A stretch of DNA of 64,000 bases, taken from NCBI GenBank assembly GCA_964492485.1, contig CAZBKM010000013.1, positions 19,592-83,591 of the forward strand, read 5' to 3'. A model generated the notes under the pieces. That model did no database searches. It was not told the origin of the DNA and saw nothing but the letters and a program-made list of their open reading frames with translations. Shown one piece after another: positions 34,419 to 42,984 of the stretch (positions are counted from its first letter, which is position 1; every line of letters begins with the position of its first letter). The translations under genes and the position numbers were made by a program. The DNA is from UBA5336 sp964492485 (GTDB lineage: Bacteria; Pseudomonadota; Alphaproteobacteria; Caulobacterales; Hyphomonadaceae).

Positions 34419-34811
34419 ATGTCGCAAGTATCGGAAAAGTCGGTTCTCGTTGTAGAAGACAACGAATTGAATATGCGGCTCTTCTGCGACCTGCTGGAGT
34501 CGTTCGGTTTCAAGACGTATCAGTGCCGGGACGGTGCGAAGGTTGTCGAAATCGCACGCCAGGAGCGGCCGGATTTGATCATCATGGATATTCAACTTCC
34601 GGAAGTGTCTGGATTGGATATCACGCGCTGGTTAAAGGACGATCCGGAATTGCGCGACATCCCGGTTCTCGCGGTGACGGCCTTCGCCATGCGAAACGAT
34701 GAGCGCCGGGTGCGCGAGGCCGGATGCGAGGCCTATCTCTCGAAGCCGATCCAGATGCTGCCCTTCATCCGAACCGTCGAGTCCCTGATGCCGGAGGATC
34801 GCGCGGCATGA
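34419..34811 (+). CDS. divK: Single-domain response regulator DivK
   Basis: 130 residues, a lone receiver domain. KSVLVVEDNELNMRLFCDLLESFGF gives the acidic pocket (Glu-Asp), LIIMDIQLPEVSGLD the phosphoacceptor Asp, and the Thr (VTAFAM) and Lys (LSKPIQ) are in place. It acts in the PleC-DivJ-DivL pathway that sets CtrA activity and polarity in alphaproteobacteria. Its end overlaps the pleD start by 4 bases, the classic divK-pleD operon. Confidence 0.95.
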   Translation: MSQVSEKSVLVVEDNELNMRLFCDLLESFGFKTYQCRDGAKVVEIARQERPDLIIMDIQLPEVSGLDITRWLKDDPELRDIPVLAVTAFAMRNDERRVREAGCEAYLSKPIQMLPFIRTVESLMPEDRAA

Positions 34812-36175
34812 GCGCGCGGATCCTGGTCGTCGACGACATCGAGGCCAACCGCCGGCTGCTGCAGGCAAAGCTGGAAGCCCAGTACCATGTGGTGCTGCTG
34901 GCCCGATCCGGGCGGGAAGGACTGGCGATCGCGCGCGCCGAGGCACCTGACATCATCCTGCTCGATGTCATGATGCCCGGCCTCGACGGGTTCGAGACCT
35001 GCCGGCAGCTCAAGGCCGATCCCGTCACCGCGCATATCCCTGTCGTCATGGTCACCGCCCTCTCGGGTGTGCAGGACCGGGTCCGCGGCCTGGAAGCGGG
35101 CGCGGAGGATTTCTTGACCAAGCCGGTTGACGATTTCGCCCTCGCCTCCCGGATCGAGGCGCTGTCGCGCTACAACATGGTTGCGTCGGAACTGCGCCAG
35201 CGCCAGGCCAGCGGCGGATCCCAGGATATGGGGGAGGATCGCGACGCATGGGCACTGAACGGTCCTGCGCGCGTGTTCATTCTCGACGAGGGCGTCCGGC
35301 AGTCCAACAGCCTTGCGGCGACGCTGCGGCAGGTCGGGCACACCGTGACCACCCTGGCGGAAACGGGCAGTGCCGCCGATCTGGCTCACCGTGGCGTCGA
35401 CATCATTCTCCTGAACCTCAGCGGGCAGAGCTTCGACGCGCTCAAGATATGTGCGCATTTCCGGATGAATGCAGCCACACGGGCAATTTCCATCATCGCC
35501 ATGGCAGATACCCATGACCGCCGTCGCGCCGCAAAGGCGCTGAAGCTGGGCGCAAGCGACGTGCTGATCACCCCGGCCGATCCTCAGGAACTCCTTGCCC
35601 GTGTTCGCACCCAGGCCCGTCGAGCGCGCTACATCGATCTGATGCGCCGTAAGGTGGACCGCGGGCTCGAACTGTCTGTCATCGACCAGCTCACCGGTCT
35701 CTACAACCGGCGCTACATGGGGCAGCAGCTCGCCCAGTGGATGAAGCGCGCGGCCATGGGCGGCAAGCCCGTTTCGGTGGTGGCGCTCGACATCGACCAT
35801 TTCAAGCAGATCAACGACACCTGGGGGCACCATGCCGGCGACGGGGTGCTTCGCCAGCTCGCCCAGCGCCTGCAGAAGAGCGTTCGGCCCATGGACGTCG
35901 TCTGCCGGCCGGGTGGCGAGGAGTTTCTGGTGATCCTGCCAGAAACCCCGGGGGACCTCGCCTGCACGGCTGCCGAGCGGCTGCGCCGTGCCGTCGCGTC
36001 ACAGCCGTTCGAGGTCGAGGACGTCCCGGTCAGTCTCGACATCACCGTCTCGGCCGGCGTGTCCTGCATACAGGGTGACGGCGACACGGCCGACGATCTC
36101 TTGCGGCGGGCTGACGTCGCGCTCTACGCCGCGAAATCCGACGGGCGGAACCGGGTGCGCAGCCAGGCGGCTTGA
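34808..36175 (+). CDS. pleD: Diguanylate cyclase response regulator PleD
   Basis: 455 residues with two receiver domains and a GGDEF domain. REC1 has ILLDVMMPGLDGF; REC2 (about 150-285) is degenerate, with ILLNLSG in place of the Asp motif, as in the known adaptor domain. The GGDEF active site is RPGGEEF, preceded by the inhibitory-site motif RPMD, so product inhibition is likely intact. It makes cyclic di-GMP during the swarmer-to-stalked transition in relatives. Coupled to divK. The last bases overlap a broken membrane-protein frame. Confidence 0.95.
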   Translation: MSARILVVDDIEANRRLLQAKLEAQYHVVLLARSGREGLAIARAEAPDIILLDVMMPGLDGFETCRQLKADPVTAHIPVVMVTALSGVQDRVRGLEAGAEDFLTKPVDDFALASRIEALSRYNMVASELRQRQASGGSQDMGEDRDAWALNGPARVFILDEGVRQSNSLAATLRQVGHTVTTLAETGSAADLAHRGVDIILLNLSGQSFDALKICAHFRMNAATRAISIIAMADTHDRRRAAKALKLGASDVLITPADPQELLARVRTQARRARYIDLMRRKVDRGLELSVIDQLTGLYNRRYMGQQLAQWMKRAAMGGKPVSVVALDIDHFKQINDTWGHHAGDGVLRQLAQRLQKSVRPMDVVCRPGGEEFLVILPETPGDLACTAAERLRRAVASQPFEVEDVPVSLDITVSAGVSCIQGDGDTADDLLRRADVALYAAKSDGRNRVRSQAA

Positions 36176-36471
36176 AGCGCTGGTCTTTGCTCGGGTTGTT
36201 TCTGCATTTTTTAGTCAGCTTTGCATTTGCAGCCGCTTATGTTTTTGCCTCCGCACATTGGCGAGCTTTGAGAACCCACCCTGTCCGGTTTGGCGTCGCC
36301 TACGGGGCTGCGGCGTATGTGATTATGACGTTCGTGGTTGTTCCGCTTTCCCGCGCGACCTTTGGCGAAACATGGCCGCCGCCTTTGTTAAATCTGGCGG
36401 CAAGCGTCTGCATCCACTTGTTTCTGTTCGGTCTGCCCATAGCGCTCGCAGCGAGCCGCATCCGGGCCTAG
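36172..36471 (+). pseudogene. 5'-truncated membrane protein fragment
   Basis: 99 residues from a TTG that overlaps the pleD stop. Three hydrophobic segments remain: LLGLFLHFLVSFAFAAAYVFA, GVAYGAAAYVIMTFVVVPLS and CIHLFLFGLPIALAAS. From memory this is the C-terminal two thirds of a roughly 150-residue four-TM family; the N-terminal part (a first helix and loop) is missing. The abrupt contact with pleD and the lower GC that follows mark a junction. It may be translated by coupling but is probably nonfunctional. Confidence 0.55.
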
Positions 36472-36546
36472 CCGTAAACCCTTCGCTGATCTTGACTTTC
36501 AGGTACAGCTAATATTAGTCTGCACTAAAATGGTGGGAGTCAGGCG

Positions 36547-37182
36547 GTGGAAATCAAGAATGCCTTGGGCGTCGAGTTTCGGGAGGTCCGAGAGGTCATG
36601 CACAATGGCATTCCCGCACGTTCGGTCTTGGGTTCCCGCGTCTATGCAACCGATCAGGAGGACCTATGGGATGCGCTGACGAATATCGAGCGAATTCCCC
36701 GCTGGTTTCTTCCGATAGTCGGCGATCTGAGACTCGGAGGACGCTATCAGCTTGAAGGAAACGCTGGCGGGGAAATAACGCGTTGCGACAGACCCAATGT
36801 GCTGGATCTAACCTGGGAGTTTCAGGGGCACGTGAGCTGGGTGACAGTCAGGCTGGAAGTCGTTGGAGAGAAAACGCGTCTGACGCTTGAGCACATCATG
36901 CCAAAGGACGACGCCGGCGAAGCGCACTGGAAAGAGTATGGCCCCGGCGCAACCGGCGTTGGTTGGGAGCTCGGCTTTCTTGGACTGGGCCTTCATCTCG
37001 ACAGCAAGGGGGAAACAGTCGATCCCCAAGCGGTCGAAGAATGGTCGGCGTCCGCCGCCGGTAAGGCGTTCATACTCGCGAGCGCCACAGCCTGGGGCGA
37101 GGCGCATATCATATCTGGCGAAACGCCTGCAACTGCGCACACGATGGCGGAAAAGACCGCTGCATTCTATACGGGCGGATAA
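36547..37182 (+). CDS. SRPBCC / AHSA1-like protein
   Basis: 211 residues from a GTG. The START-like fold shows as SRVYATDQEDLWDALTNIERIPRWFLP near residue 30, GDLRLGGRYQLEGNAGGEI, and WVTVRLEVVGEKTRLTLEH. AHSA1 (activator of Hsp90 ATPase homologue 1) domains in bacteria bind lipids or small hydrophobics. It overlaps the ArsR gene by one base, a recurrent pairing in which ArsR regulates the SRPBCC gene. Composition and codon use differ from surrounding chromosomal genes. Confidence 0.85.
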   Translation: MEIKNALGVEFREVREVMHNGIPARSVLGSRVYATDQEDLWDALTNIERIPRWFLPIVGDLRLGGRYQLEGNAGGEITRCDRPNVLDLTWEFQGHVSWVTVRLEVVGEKTRLTLEHIMPKDDAGEAHWKEYGPGATGVGWELGFLGLGLHLDSKGETVDPQAVEEWSASAAGKAFILASATAWGEAHIISGETPATAHTMAEKTAAFYTGG

Positions 37183-37517
37183 TGCACGCTTTCGACGTTC
37201 TCGGCGATCCAGTGCGGCGTCGCATTATCGAAATCCTCGGCCAGGAGGAACAGTCTTCCGGCGAGATCGTGGATGTTGTCTGTCAAGAATTCGGCATCAC
37301 GCAGTCCGCCGTGTCACAACACCTCAGGGTTCTGAGAGAAAGTGGTTTCGCGACGGTCGCCGCAGATGGTGCGCGGCGGGTCTACAGCCTCGATTCTTCC
37401 GGTCTTGAAAGCGTCGACGAATGGTTGAGCACATTCCGCCATTTCTGGGCGCCGAAATTCGAAGCGCTGGCAACAGAGATAGAACGGGGAAAACGCAAGC
37501 GCAGAAAATCACGCTGA
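37182..37517 (+). CDS. ArsR-family transcriptional regulator
   Basis: 111 residues, a winged HTH: AFDVLGDPVRRRIIEILGQEEQ, then FGITQSAVSQHLRVLRESGFATVA (recognition helix) and RRVYSLD as wing. No metal-binding Cys pair is visible, as in the metal-independent ArsR regulators found next to AHSA1 genes. It is coupled to the upstream SRPBCC gene. Together they form a self-contained cassette within the foreign-looking segment 36172-37931. Confidence 0.88.
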   Translation: MHAFDVLGDPVRRRIIEILGQEEQSSGEIVDVVCQEFGITQSAVSQHLRVLRESGFATVAADGARRVYSLDSSGLESVDEWLSTFRHFWAPKFEALATEIERGKRKRRKSR

Positions 37518-37566
37518 ACAGGCGGGCTTCCTCAATCTCATCTGTTTCCGGAACCGGCTTCACGGA

Positions 37567-37931
37567 TCAGGGCGAAACTGGAAAGCAGGACATATCGGCA
37601 GCCAGGTCGACCGGGCCGCTATATTCTTTTCGAATATCGGAGGTAATGGAATCCAGGTCGGCGAGCGACCAGACCTCTGCTTCTGACGTTCCCGCAGGTG
37701 CTTCCATGAGATGACTTAATACGACTCGCTTTGCGTTCGTATTGGTGGAGAGACGGCCAAGGTCACGCGGCAGGGCGACAACATTCGCAAGCGGGGTACC
37801 TTCCGCCGATCGATTGACGATCGCATGAAGGACAAGAAGATCAGCGCCGCTTGCAAAGGATACGAAACCCGGATCCTTCGCGGTCTGATCGCCCGCGAAG
37901 ACGATGCTGGCTTCCGGCGTATCGATCCGAT
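37567..37931 (-). pseudogene. MBL-fold hydrolase, 5'-truncated by a repeat
   Basis: About 120 codons of the C-terminal part of a metallo-beta-lactamase-fold hydrolase: RIDTPEASIVFAGD holds the Asp ligand, then GADLLVLHAI and AKRVVLSHLMEA with the final His. The N-terminal half with the HxHxDH metal site is missing. Upstream, the frame continues into module C repeat DNA, which encodes a nonsense N-terminus. So the gene was broken at or next to the repeat. Not active as a hydrolase. Confidence 0.7.
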
Positions 37932-38048
37932 GTTTCGCTCCAGACCGTCGCTTTACATCGCTGGTCTTGCGCAAGGCTCCGTTCTCAACCGGGTCCGTTT
38001 GCTCCCAACTCGCTTAAAAGGCAGTCTCAAGCGAAGTGCGTACCGTTA
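37932..38048. repeat. Repeat module C (left arm missing) plus module 1 core
   Basis: GTTTCGCTCCAGACCGTCG and CTTTACATCGCTGGTCTTGCG match module C, lacking its left arm AAAGCGCC. It ends around 38014; a module 1 core AGCGAAGTGCGTACCGTT follows to 38048. It directly joins the truncated MBL gene. Confidence 0.75.
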
Positions 38049-38142
38049 CGGCGTCGTCGGGTCACCCGCTGCGTGCGTCCGCCAGAGGCCAAGGCGCCAT
38101 AACGTCCGACGGCGACGCGCCGCGCGGTCCCGCCGGATCCCG

Positions 38143-38358
38143 TCAGGCGTTTCGGGCGGCCTTGACCTGGGGGTCCTCCGGTCCGCCCTTCCGCACGAAG
38201 CGACGATCGCAATATTTGCATTCGACGAAGGGCTCGTCGCCCATTTCGTACCAGACGATGGGATGGCCCAGCGCGCCGCCACCCCCATCGCAGGACACAT
38301 GATGGTCGTCGGTGATGACGATCTCCGGCGGATCGAAGGCGGTAGGGGATGTGGTCAT
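38143..38358 (-). CDS. Zinc-finger protein (zf-CHCC, NDUFS6-like)
   Basis: 71 residues. The CHCC zinc motif is complete: VSCDGGGGALGHPIVWY (Cys and His), then VECKYCDRRFVRKG (two Cys). This matches the short bacterial zf-CHCC proteins related to the NDUFS6 subunit of complex I. It may bind zinc in relation to respiratory complex I or act as a stand-alone zinc-binding protein. It diverges from the GST gene across 92 bp. Family call is firm; function is not. Confidence 0.9.
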   Translation of the reverse strand: MTTSPTAFDPPEIVITDDHHVSCDGGGGALGHPIVWYEMGDEPFVECKYCDRRFVRKGGPEDPQVKAARNA

Positions 38359-38450
38359 GGGCGGTGTCCGATGCGCGAGCGCGTTCGTGGCTTGCCAATC
38401 CGAAGTCCCTATGCCGATCTGGGACGAAAATAAAGTCCGGGAGAGAACCG

Positions 38451-39086
38451 ATGGCGGCGCCGAACTACACGCTCTATCACTGTGCCAACGCCCGATCGCT
38501 TCGCCCGCTCTGGGCCATGGAGGAGATGGGCCTCGACTATACGCTGCATATGGTTCCGTTTCCGCCGCGGGTGCGGCAGAAGGCCTATCTGGACGTGAAC
38601 CCGCTGGGCACGGTGCCCTGCCTGATCGACGGCGAGACCCGCATGACCGAGTCGGCCGCGATCTGCCATTACCTGGCGATCCGCCATGCGCCCGACACCC
38701 TGGCCGTGGCGCCGTCGGATCCCGACCATGGCGCCTTCCTGAACTGGCTCTATTTCAGCGATGCCACGCTGACCTTTCCGCAGACCATCGTCCTTCGCTA
38801 CACGGTGCTGGAGCCCGACCGGGGGCTGAACGCGGCGGCTGAGGATTATGCGGCCTTCTTCGCGGGACGGCTGACGGCCGTGGAGGCAGCGCTCGACGGG
38901 CGGCCCTATCTCGTCGCAAACCGCTTCACCGTGGCCGACATCTGCATTGGCTACGGGATTTGCCTGGCCTCGCTTCTCCCGCCCCTCAAGGGCCGGATCA
39001 CCCCGAACGCGGCGGCCTATCTCGACCGCCTGACCGCGCGACCGGCCTTCCAGCGCGCCGCAAATGCAGGTGCGCCGGAGGCTTGA
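38451..39086 (+). CDS. Glutathione S-transferase family protein
   Basis: 211 residues. The N-terminal thioredoxin-like domain shows NARSLRPLWAMEEMGLDYTL and NPLGTVPCLIDGETRMTESAAICHYLA, with the cis-Pro (VPCL) and glutathione-binding Glu-Ser (TESAAI). The C-terminal helical domain includes NRFTVADICIGYGI with the conserved N-capping Asp. The start at 38451 follows GGGAGAGAACCG. Substrate unknown; a detoxification role fits the general class. Confidence 0.92.
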   Translation: MAAPNYTLYHCANARSLRPLWAMEEMGLDYTLHMVPFPPRVRQKAYLDVNPLGTVPCLIDGETRMTESAAICHYLAIRHAPDTLAVAPSDPDHGAFLNWLYFSDATLTFPQTIVLRYTVLEPDRGLNAAAEDYAAFFAGRLTAVEAALDGRPYLVANRFTVADICIGYGICLASLLPPLKGRITPNAAAYLDRLTARPAFQRAANAGAPEA

Positions 39087-39195
39087 GCGGGTTTGGCGGT
39101 GACGTCCCGTCGGGGTGTCACCGACGGTTCCATGGGTCTATATGCGGTCAAGGGGCGACCGCCCCGCTCCGAACGCCGTCCCCCGAGAGGTCCGC

Positions 39196-40149
39196 ATGTC
39201 CGACCCTTCCGTCCTGCCCGAGAATGCCATCGAGGCCATCGGCCTGGAAAAAGTCTACAAGGCGTCCGGGAAGATGCCCGAGAAGCGCGCGCTGAAAGGG
39301 ATCGACCTGGAGATCCCTCGCGGCACCATCTTCGGCCTTCTCGGCCCGAACGGGGCGGGCAAGTCCACCTTCATCAACATCCTGGCCGGCCTGGTCACGA
39401 AGTCGGCCGGCACGGTTCGCATCTGGGGAATGGACATCGACCGGTATCCCCGCGCCTCGCGGGCGGCGATCGGCGTGGTGAACCAGGAGATCACCATGGA
39501 TCCGTTCTTCACGCCCGAAGAGGCCCTGGAGCTGCAGGCCGGTTTCTACGGCGTACCCAAGGCCGAGCGTCGGACGGACGACATTCTCCGTGCCGTGGGA
39601 CTCGACGACAAGAAGGACGCCTATGTCCGCCAGCTCTCCGGCGGCATGAAGCGGCGCCTCATGGTGGCCAAGGCGCTTGTGCATGCGCCGCCGGTCCTGA
39701 TCCTGGACGAGCCGACGGCCGGGGTGGACGTGGAACTGCGCCGATCGCTTTGGGCCTATGTCCGGGAGCTGCACGCCCAGGGCACAACGATCATTCTCAC
39801 GACCCATTATCTCGAGGAAGCCGAGGAGTTGTGCGACTCGATCGCCATCGTGAACCACGGTGAAATCATCGCCTGCGAGCCGACGCCGCAACTTCTCACA
39901 CGCCTGGATCGCCGCACGCTGCTTCTCACACCGCGCGAGCCCGTTGCAGCCGTGCCCGAGGCGCTCGTGGATCTCGATATCACGCTGCGCGATGACGGAA
40001 TCCTGGCCATCCACTTCCGCAAGCAGGACACGGGGATCGGACGCCTGCTGGAACGGGTGCGGGGCGCCGGGATCGGGATTGACGATCTGGCCACCGAAGA
40101 GCCCGACCTGGAAGACGTCTTCGTCGCCCTGACGAGCGAGCCGGCCTGA
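39196..40149 (+). CDS. ABC transporter ATP-binding protein without an adjacent permease
   Basis: 317 residues. Walker A is GPNGAGKST, the signature LSGGMKRRL, Walker B VLILDEPTAGVD, and the H-loop His is in TTHYLEEAEE. It is closest in pattern to the YadG-like exporters and other DUF-type ABC-2 ATPases. The C-terminal 80 residues form a separate domain. The start at 39196 was chosen because it follows GAGAGGTCCGC and matches the family N-terminus. No ABC-2 permease lies next to it, which is unusual. Confidence 0.9.
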   Translation: MSDPSVLPENAIEAIGLEKVYKASGKMPEKRALKGIDLEIPRGTIFGLLGPNGAGKSTFINILAGLVTKSAGTVRIWGMDIDRYPRASRAAIGVVNQEITMDPFFTPEEALELQAGFYGVPKAERRTDDILRAVGLDDKKDAYVRQLSGGMKRRLMVAKALVHAPPVLILDEPTAGVDVELRRSLWAYVRELHAQGTTIILTTHYLEEAEELCDSIAIVNHGEIIACEPTPQLLTRLDRRTLLLTPREPVAAVPEALVDLDITLRDDGILAIHFRKQDTGIGRLLERVRGAGIGIDDLATEEPDLEDVFVALTSEPA

Positions 40150-40356
40150 CATCCGCGCTGGCCTGTCGACGCCCCCTGGCGGGGCGCGCGCCAGGTCACC
40201 CATGGCGGCGTGCCCACTCACCGGATGAAGGCCTTTCGCTTCGCCATACCGTTGCGCCAGGACCGTACTGGGACTTCTATTGGCTGGACCCGCATCCCGG
40301 GGTCTTGTTATGTTGTATGCGGGAGGAGCCGCCGGCAGCTTCCGGCGGCGCACAAG

Positions 40357-41880
40357 ATGAGCATGAACCAGGACTCCTTCGACGTCATCATAGTCGGTGC
40401 CGGCCTGTCGGGCATCGGTACGGCCAAGCACCTGCAGGACAAATGCCCGGGCAAGACCTACACGATCCTCGAGCGCCGCGATGACATGGGCGGCACCTGG
40501 GACCTCTTCCGTTATCCGGGCATCCGCTCGGACAGCGACATGCATACGCTGGGCTACAGTTTCAAACCCTGGACCGAGGCCAAGGCCATCGCGGATGGCC
40601 CCTCCATCCTCAGCTATGTGAAGGAGACGGCGGCGGAAAATGGCATCGACCGCCACATCCGCTTCGGACACAAGGTGACGGCAGCTGCCTGGTCCAGCGA
40701 CACGGCGACCTGGAGCGTCACCGTCGAGACCACGGCCGGCGAGACCCATACCCTGTCCTGCAACATGCTGCTGATGTGCGCAGGCTATTACAGCTATGAT
40801 CAGGGGTACACGCCCCACTTCGAGGGACGCGAGAGCTTTCAGGGACAGGTGGTGCACCCGCAGGCCTGGCCGCGCGACCTCGACTATCGCGGCAAGAAGG
40901 TGGTCATCATCGGGTCGGGCGCCACGGCCATGACCCTGGTGCCCGCCATGGCGGAAACGGCGGGCCATGTGACGATGCTGCAGCGGTCGCCGACCTATGT
41001 GGTCTCGCGTCCCGCCCGCGACCGGATCGCGAATACGCTGCGCGCGCTGCTGCCGGATCGCTGGGCCTATGGCCTCACCCGACGGAAGAACATTTTCCTT
41101 CAGCAGTTCTTCTATCGCCGCACGCGCACGCATCCGCAAAAGGTCAAGGACAAGCTTCTGGAGATGGTCCGCGACGAGCTGGGTCCGGAGTTCGACGTGG
41201 AGACGCATTTCACCCCCAGCTACAATCCCTGGGACCAGCGGCTGTGCCTCGTGCCCGACAATGACCTGTTCGACGCGCTGAAGGGCGGCAAGGCATCCGT
41301 GGTCACCGACCATATCGAGCGCTTCGATGCCACCGGCATTCAGCTTGCCTCGGGAAAGCACCTGGAGGCCGACATCATCGTGACCGCCACGGGTCTGAAC
41401 CTGGTCGTGCTGGGTGACGCGCGCTTCAGCGTGGATGGCGAGCCGGTCGATTTCTCGCAGACCTGGACCTATAAGGGCCTCGCCTATTCCGGCGTGCCGA
41501 ACCTGATCTCCACTTTCGGCTATATCAATGCCAGCTGGACGCTGCGGGCGGACCTGGTGGCGGAGTATGCATGCCGGGTCATCAACCACATGGATGCGAC
41601 CGGCACCCGCCAGGTCACGCCAAGGCTCAGGCCCGGTGAGGAGGCCATGCCGGCGCGGGATTGGATCGACGGTTTTTCCGCCAACTACATGCAGCGGGTC
41701 ATGCACCTGTTCCCCAAACAGGGAGACCGCGAACCGTGGCTCAACCCCCAGGATTACGACAAGGACCGGAAGATGTTTCGTGAGGCCCCTCTCGAGGATG
41801 GTGCGCTCATCTTCTCGAATCCAGCGCCCGCGTACACGCGCCGCAACCTGTCCGAGCGTGACAGGGTCGCCGCGGAATAG
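40357..41880 (+). CDS. Baeyer-Villiger-type flavin monooxygenase
   Basis: 507 residues. FAD motif IIVGAGLSGIGTA, then DDMGGTWDLFRYPGIRSDSDMHTLGYSF, which is characteristic of the EthA-like BVMO group. Second Rossmann motif VVIIGSGATAMTLVPAM. The BVMO fingerprint region appears as FQGQVVHPQAWP. Such enzymes insert oxygen into ketones or oxidise sulfur compounds. Together with the FMO at 12061 and the PhyH and acyl-CoA genes, it suggests oxidation of hydrophobic substrates. Starts after a GC-rich hairpin. Confidence 0.93.
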   Translation: MSMNQDSFDVIIVGAGLSGIGTAKHLQDKCPGKTYTILERRDDMGGTWDLFRYPGIRSDSDMHTLGYSFKPWTEAKAIADGPSILSYVKETAAENGIDRHIRFGHKVTAAAWSSDTATWSVTVETTAGETHTLSCNMLLMCAGYYSYDQGYTPHFEGRESFQGQVVHPQAWPRDLDYRGKKVVIIGSGATAMTLVPAMAETAGHVTMLQRSPTYVVSRPARDRIANTLRALLPDRWAYGLTRRKNIFLQQFFYRRTRTHPQKVKDKLLEMVRDELGPEFDVETHFTPSYNPWDQRLCLVPDNDLFDALKGGKASVVTDHIERFDATGIQLASGKHLEADIIVTATGLNLVVLGDARFSVDGEPVDFSQTWTYKGLAYSGVPNLISTFGYINASWTLRADLVAEYACRVINHMDATGTRQVTPRLRPGEEAMPARDWIDGFSANYMQRVMHLFPKQGDREPWLNPQDYDKDRKMFREAPLEDGALIFSNPAPAYTRRNLSERDRVAAE

Positions 41881-41906
41881 GCGGAGATTGGCGGAACGGG
41901 AGCAGC

Positions 41907-42857
41907 CTAGGAGACGAGGATCCGTGGCAGCTTGAAGACGACGTCCTCGTCGGTGGTGCGGATCTCCTCCACCGTCACATCATAGCGCGCCGCACACGCC
42001 TCGATCACGCCCTGAACCAGGTCTTCAGGCGCACTGGCGCCCGCGGTCAGGCCAAGGTCAGATACCCCGTCCAGCCAGGACCAGTCGATCGCGTCCGCGC
42101 TGGCCACGAGCCGGGCATCGGGTGCCCCGGCGCGTTCGGCCACTTCGACGAGCCGCTTCGAATTTGAGGACGTGTCCGCACCGATCACCAACACCAGGTC
42201 GCTTTCCGCCCCCAGAACCTTCACCGCCTCCTGGCGATTCGTGGTGGCGTAGCAGATGTCTTCCTTGTGGGGCAGGACCATGTTCGGGAACCGCCGCTTG
42301 AGAATCTCGAGGATCGAGGCGGTATCGTCCACCGACAAGGTCGTCTGCGTGACCACCGCCAGATTGTCCGGATCGTCGGGCTTCACCGCTTCCGCATCGG
42401 CCTCCGTCTCGATCAGGCGCATGCTGCCTTCGGGGACCTGACCCATGGTACCGATGACCTCTGGATGACCGGCGTGGCCGATCAGAAGGATTTGGCGGCC
42501 GGCCCGGGCATGTCGGTCGGCCTCCACATGGACCTTCGAGACCAGCGGGCAGGTTGCGTCCACATAGATCATGTTGCGCCGCTGCGCGGCCTCCGGCACG
42601 GCCTTGGGCACGCCATGGGCGGAAAAGATCACCGGCCGGTCGTCGGGACAGGCGTCCAGCTCGTCCACGAACACCGCCCCGAGCCGCTCCAGGCGCGACA
42701 CCACATGCTGGTTGTGCACGATCTCGTGTCGCACATAGACCGGTGCGCCCCATTTCGCGAGGGCTTCCTCGACGATCTGGATCGCCCGGTCGACGCCGGC
42801 GCAGAAGCCGCGGGGGGCGGCCAGTCGAATCTTCAGGGGGCGCTTCATCGCGGTCAT
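41907..42857 (-). CDS. ispH: 4-hydroxy-3-methylbut-2-enyl diphosphate reductase IspH
   Basis: 316 residues. Last step of the MEP isoprenoid pathway. The three iron-sulfur Cys appear in APRGFCAGVDRAI, VDATCPLVSKVH and EDICYATTNRQ. The catalytic Glu/His region reads ILLIGHAGHPEVIGTMGQ, and TTLSVDDT and GASAPEDLV follow. The ATG at 42857 gives a normal N-terminus; the frame continues upstream without family similarity. It diverges from a lipoprotein gene. Confidence 0.97.
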   Translation of the reverse strand: MTAMKRPLKIRLAAPRGFCAGVDRAIQIVEEALAKWGAPVYVRHEIVHNQHVVSRLERLGAVFVDELDACPDDRPVIFSAHGVPKAVPEAAQRRNMIYVDATCPLVSKVHVEADRHARAGRQILLIGHAGHPEVIGTMGQVPEGSMRLIETEADAEAVKPDDPDNLAVVTQTTLSVDDTASILEILKRRFPNMVLPHKEDICYATTNRQEAVKVLGAESDLVLVIGADTSSNSKRLVEVAERAGAPDARLVASADAIDWSWLDGVSDLGLTAGASAPEDLVQGVIEACAARYDVTVEEIRTTDEDVVFKLPRILVS

Positions 42858-42984
42858 GGGCTCGGCTCCGGAGACAGGCCTTTGCAGGTCGCACCCTTGC
42901 CATATAAGAGGGCGTCGGGCCAAGCATAGCGGCCCGCCGCCCGCTGTCCCGCCGCATCTCCAGGCCGGAAGGATGTCCTCACCC

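Noticed and set aside
40328..40349. Riboswitch in the BVMO leader
   Set aside because: A single GC-rich hairpin (GCCGCCGG / CCGGCGGC) without conserved aptamer elements.
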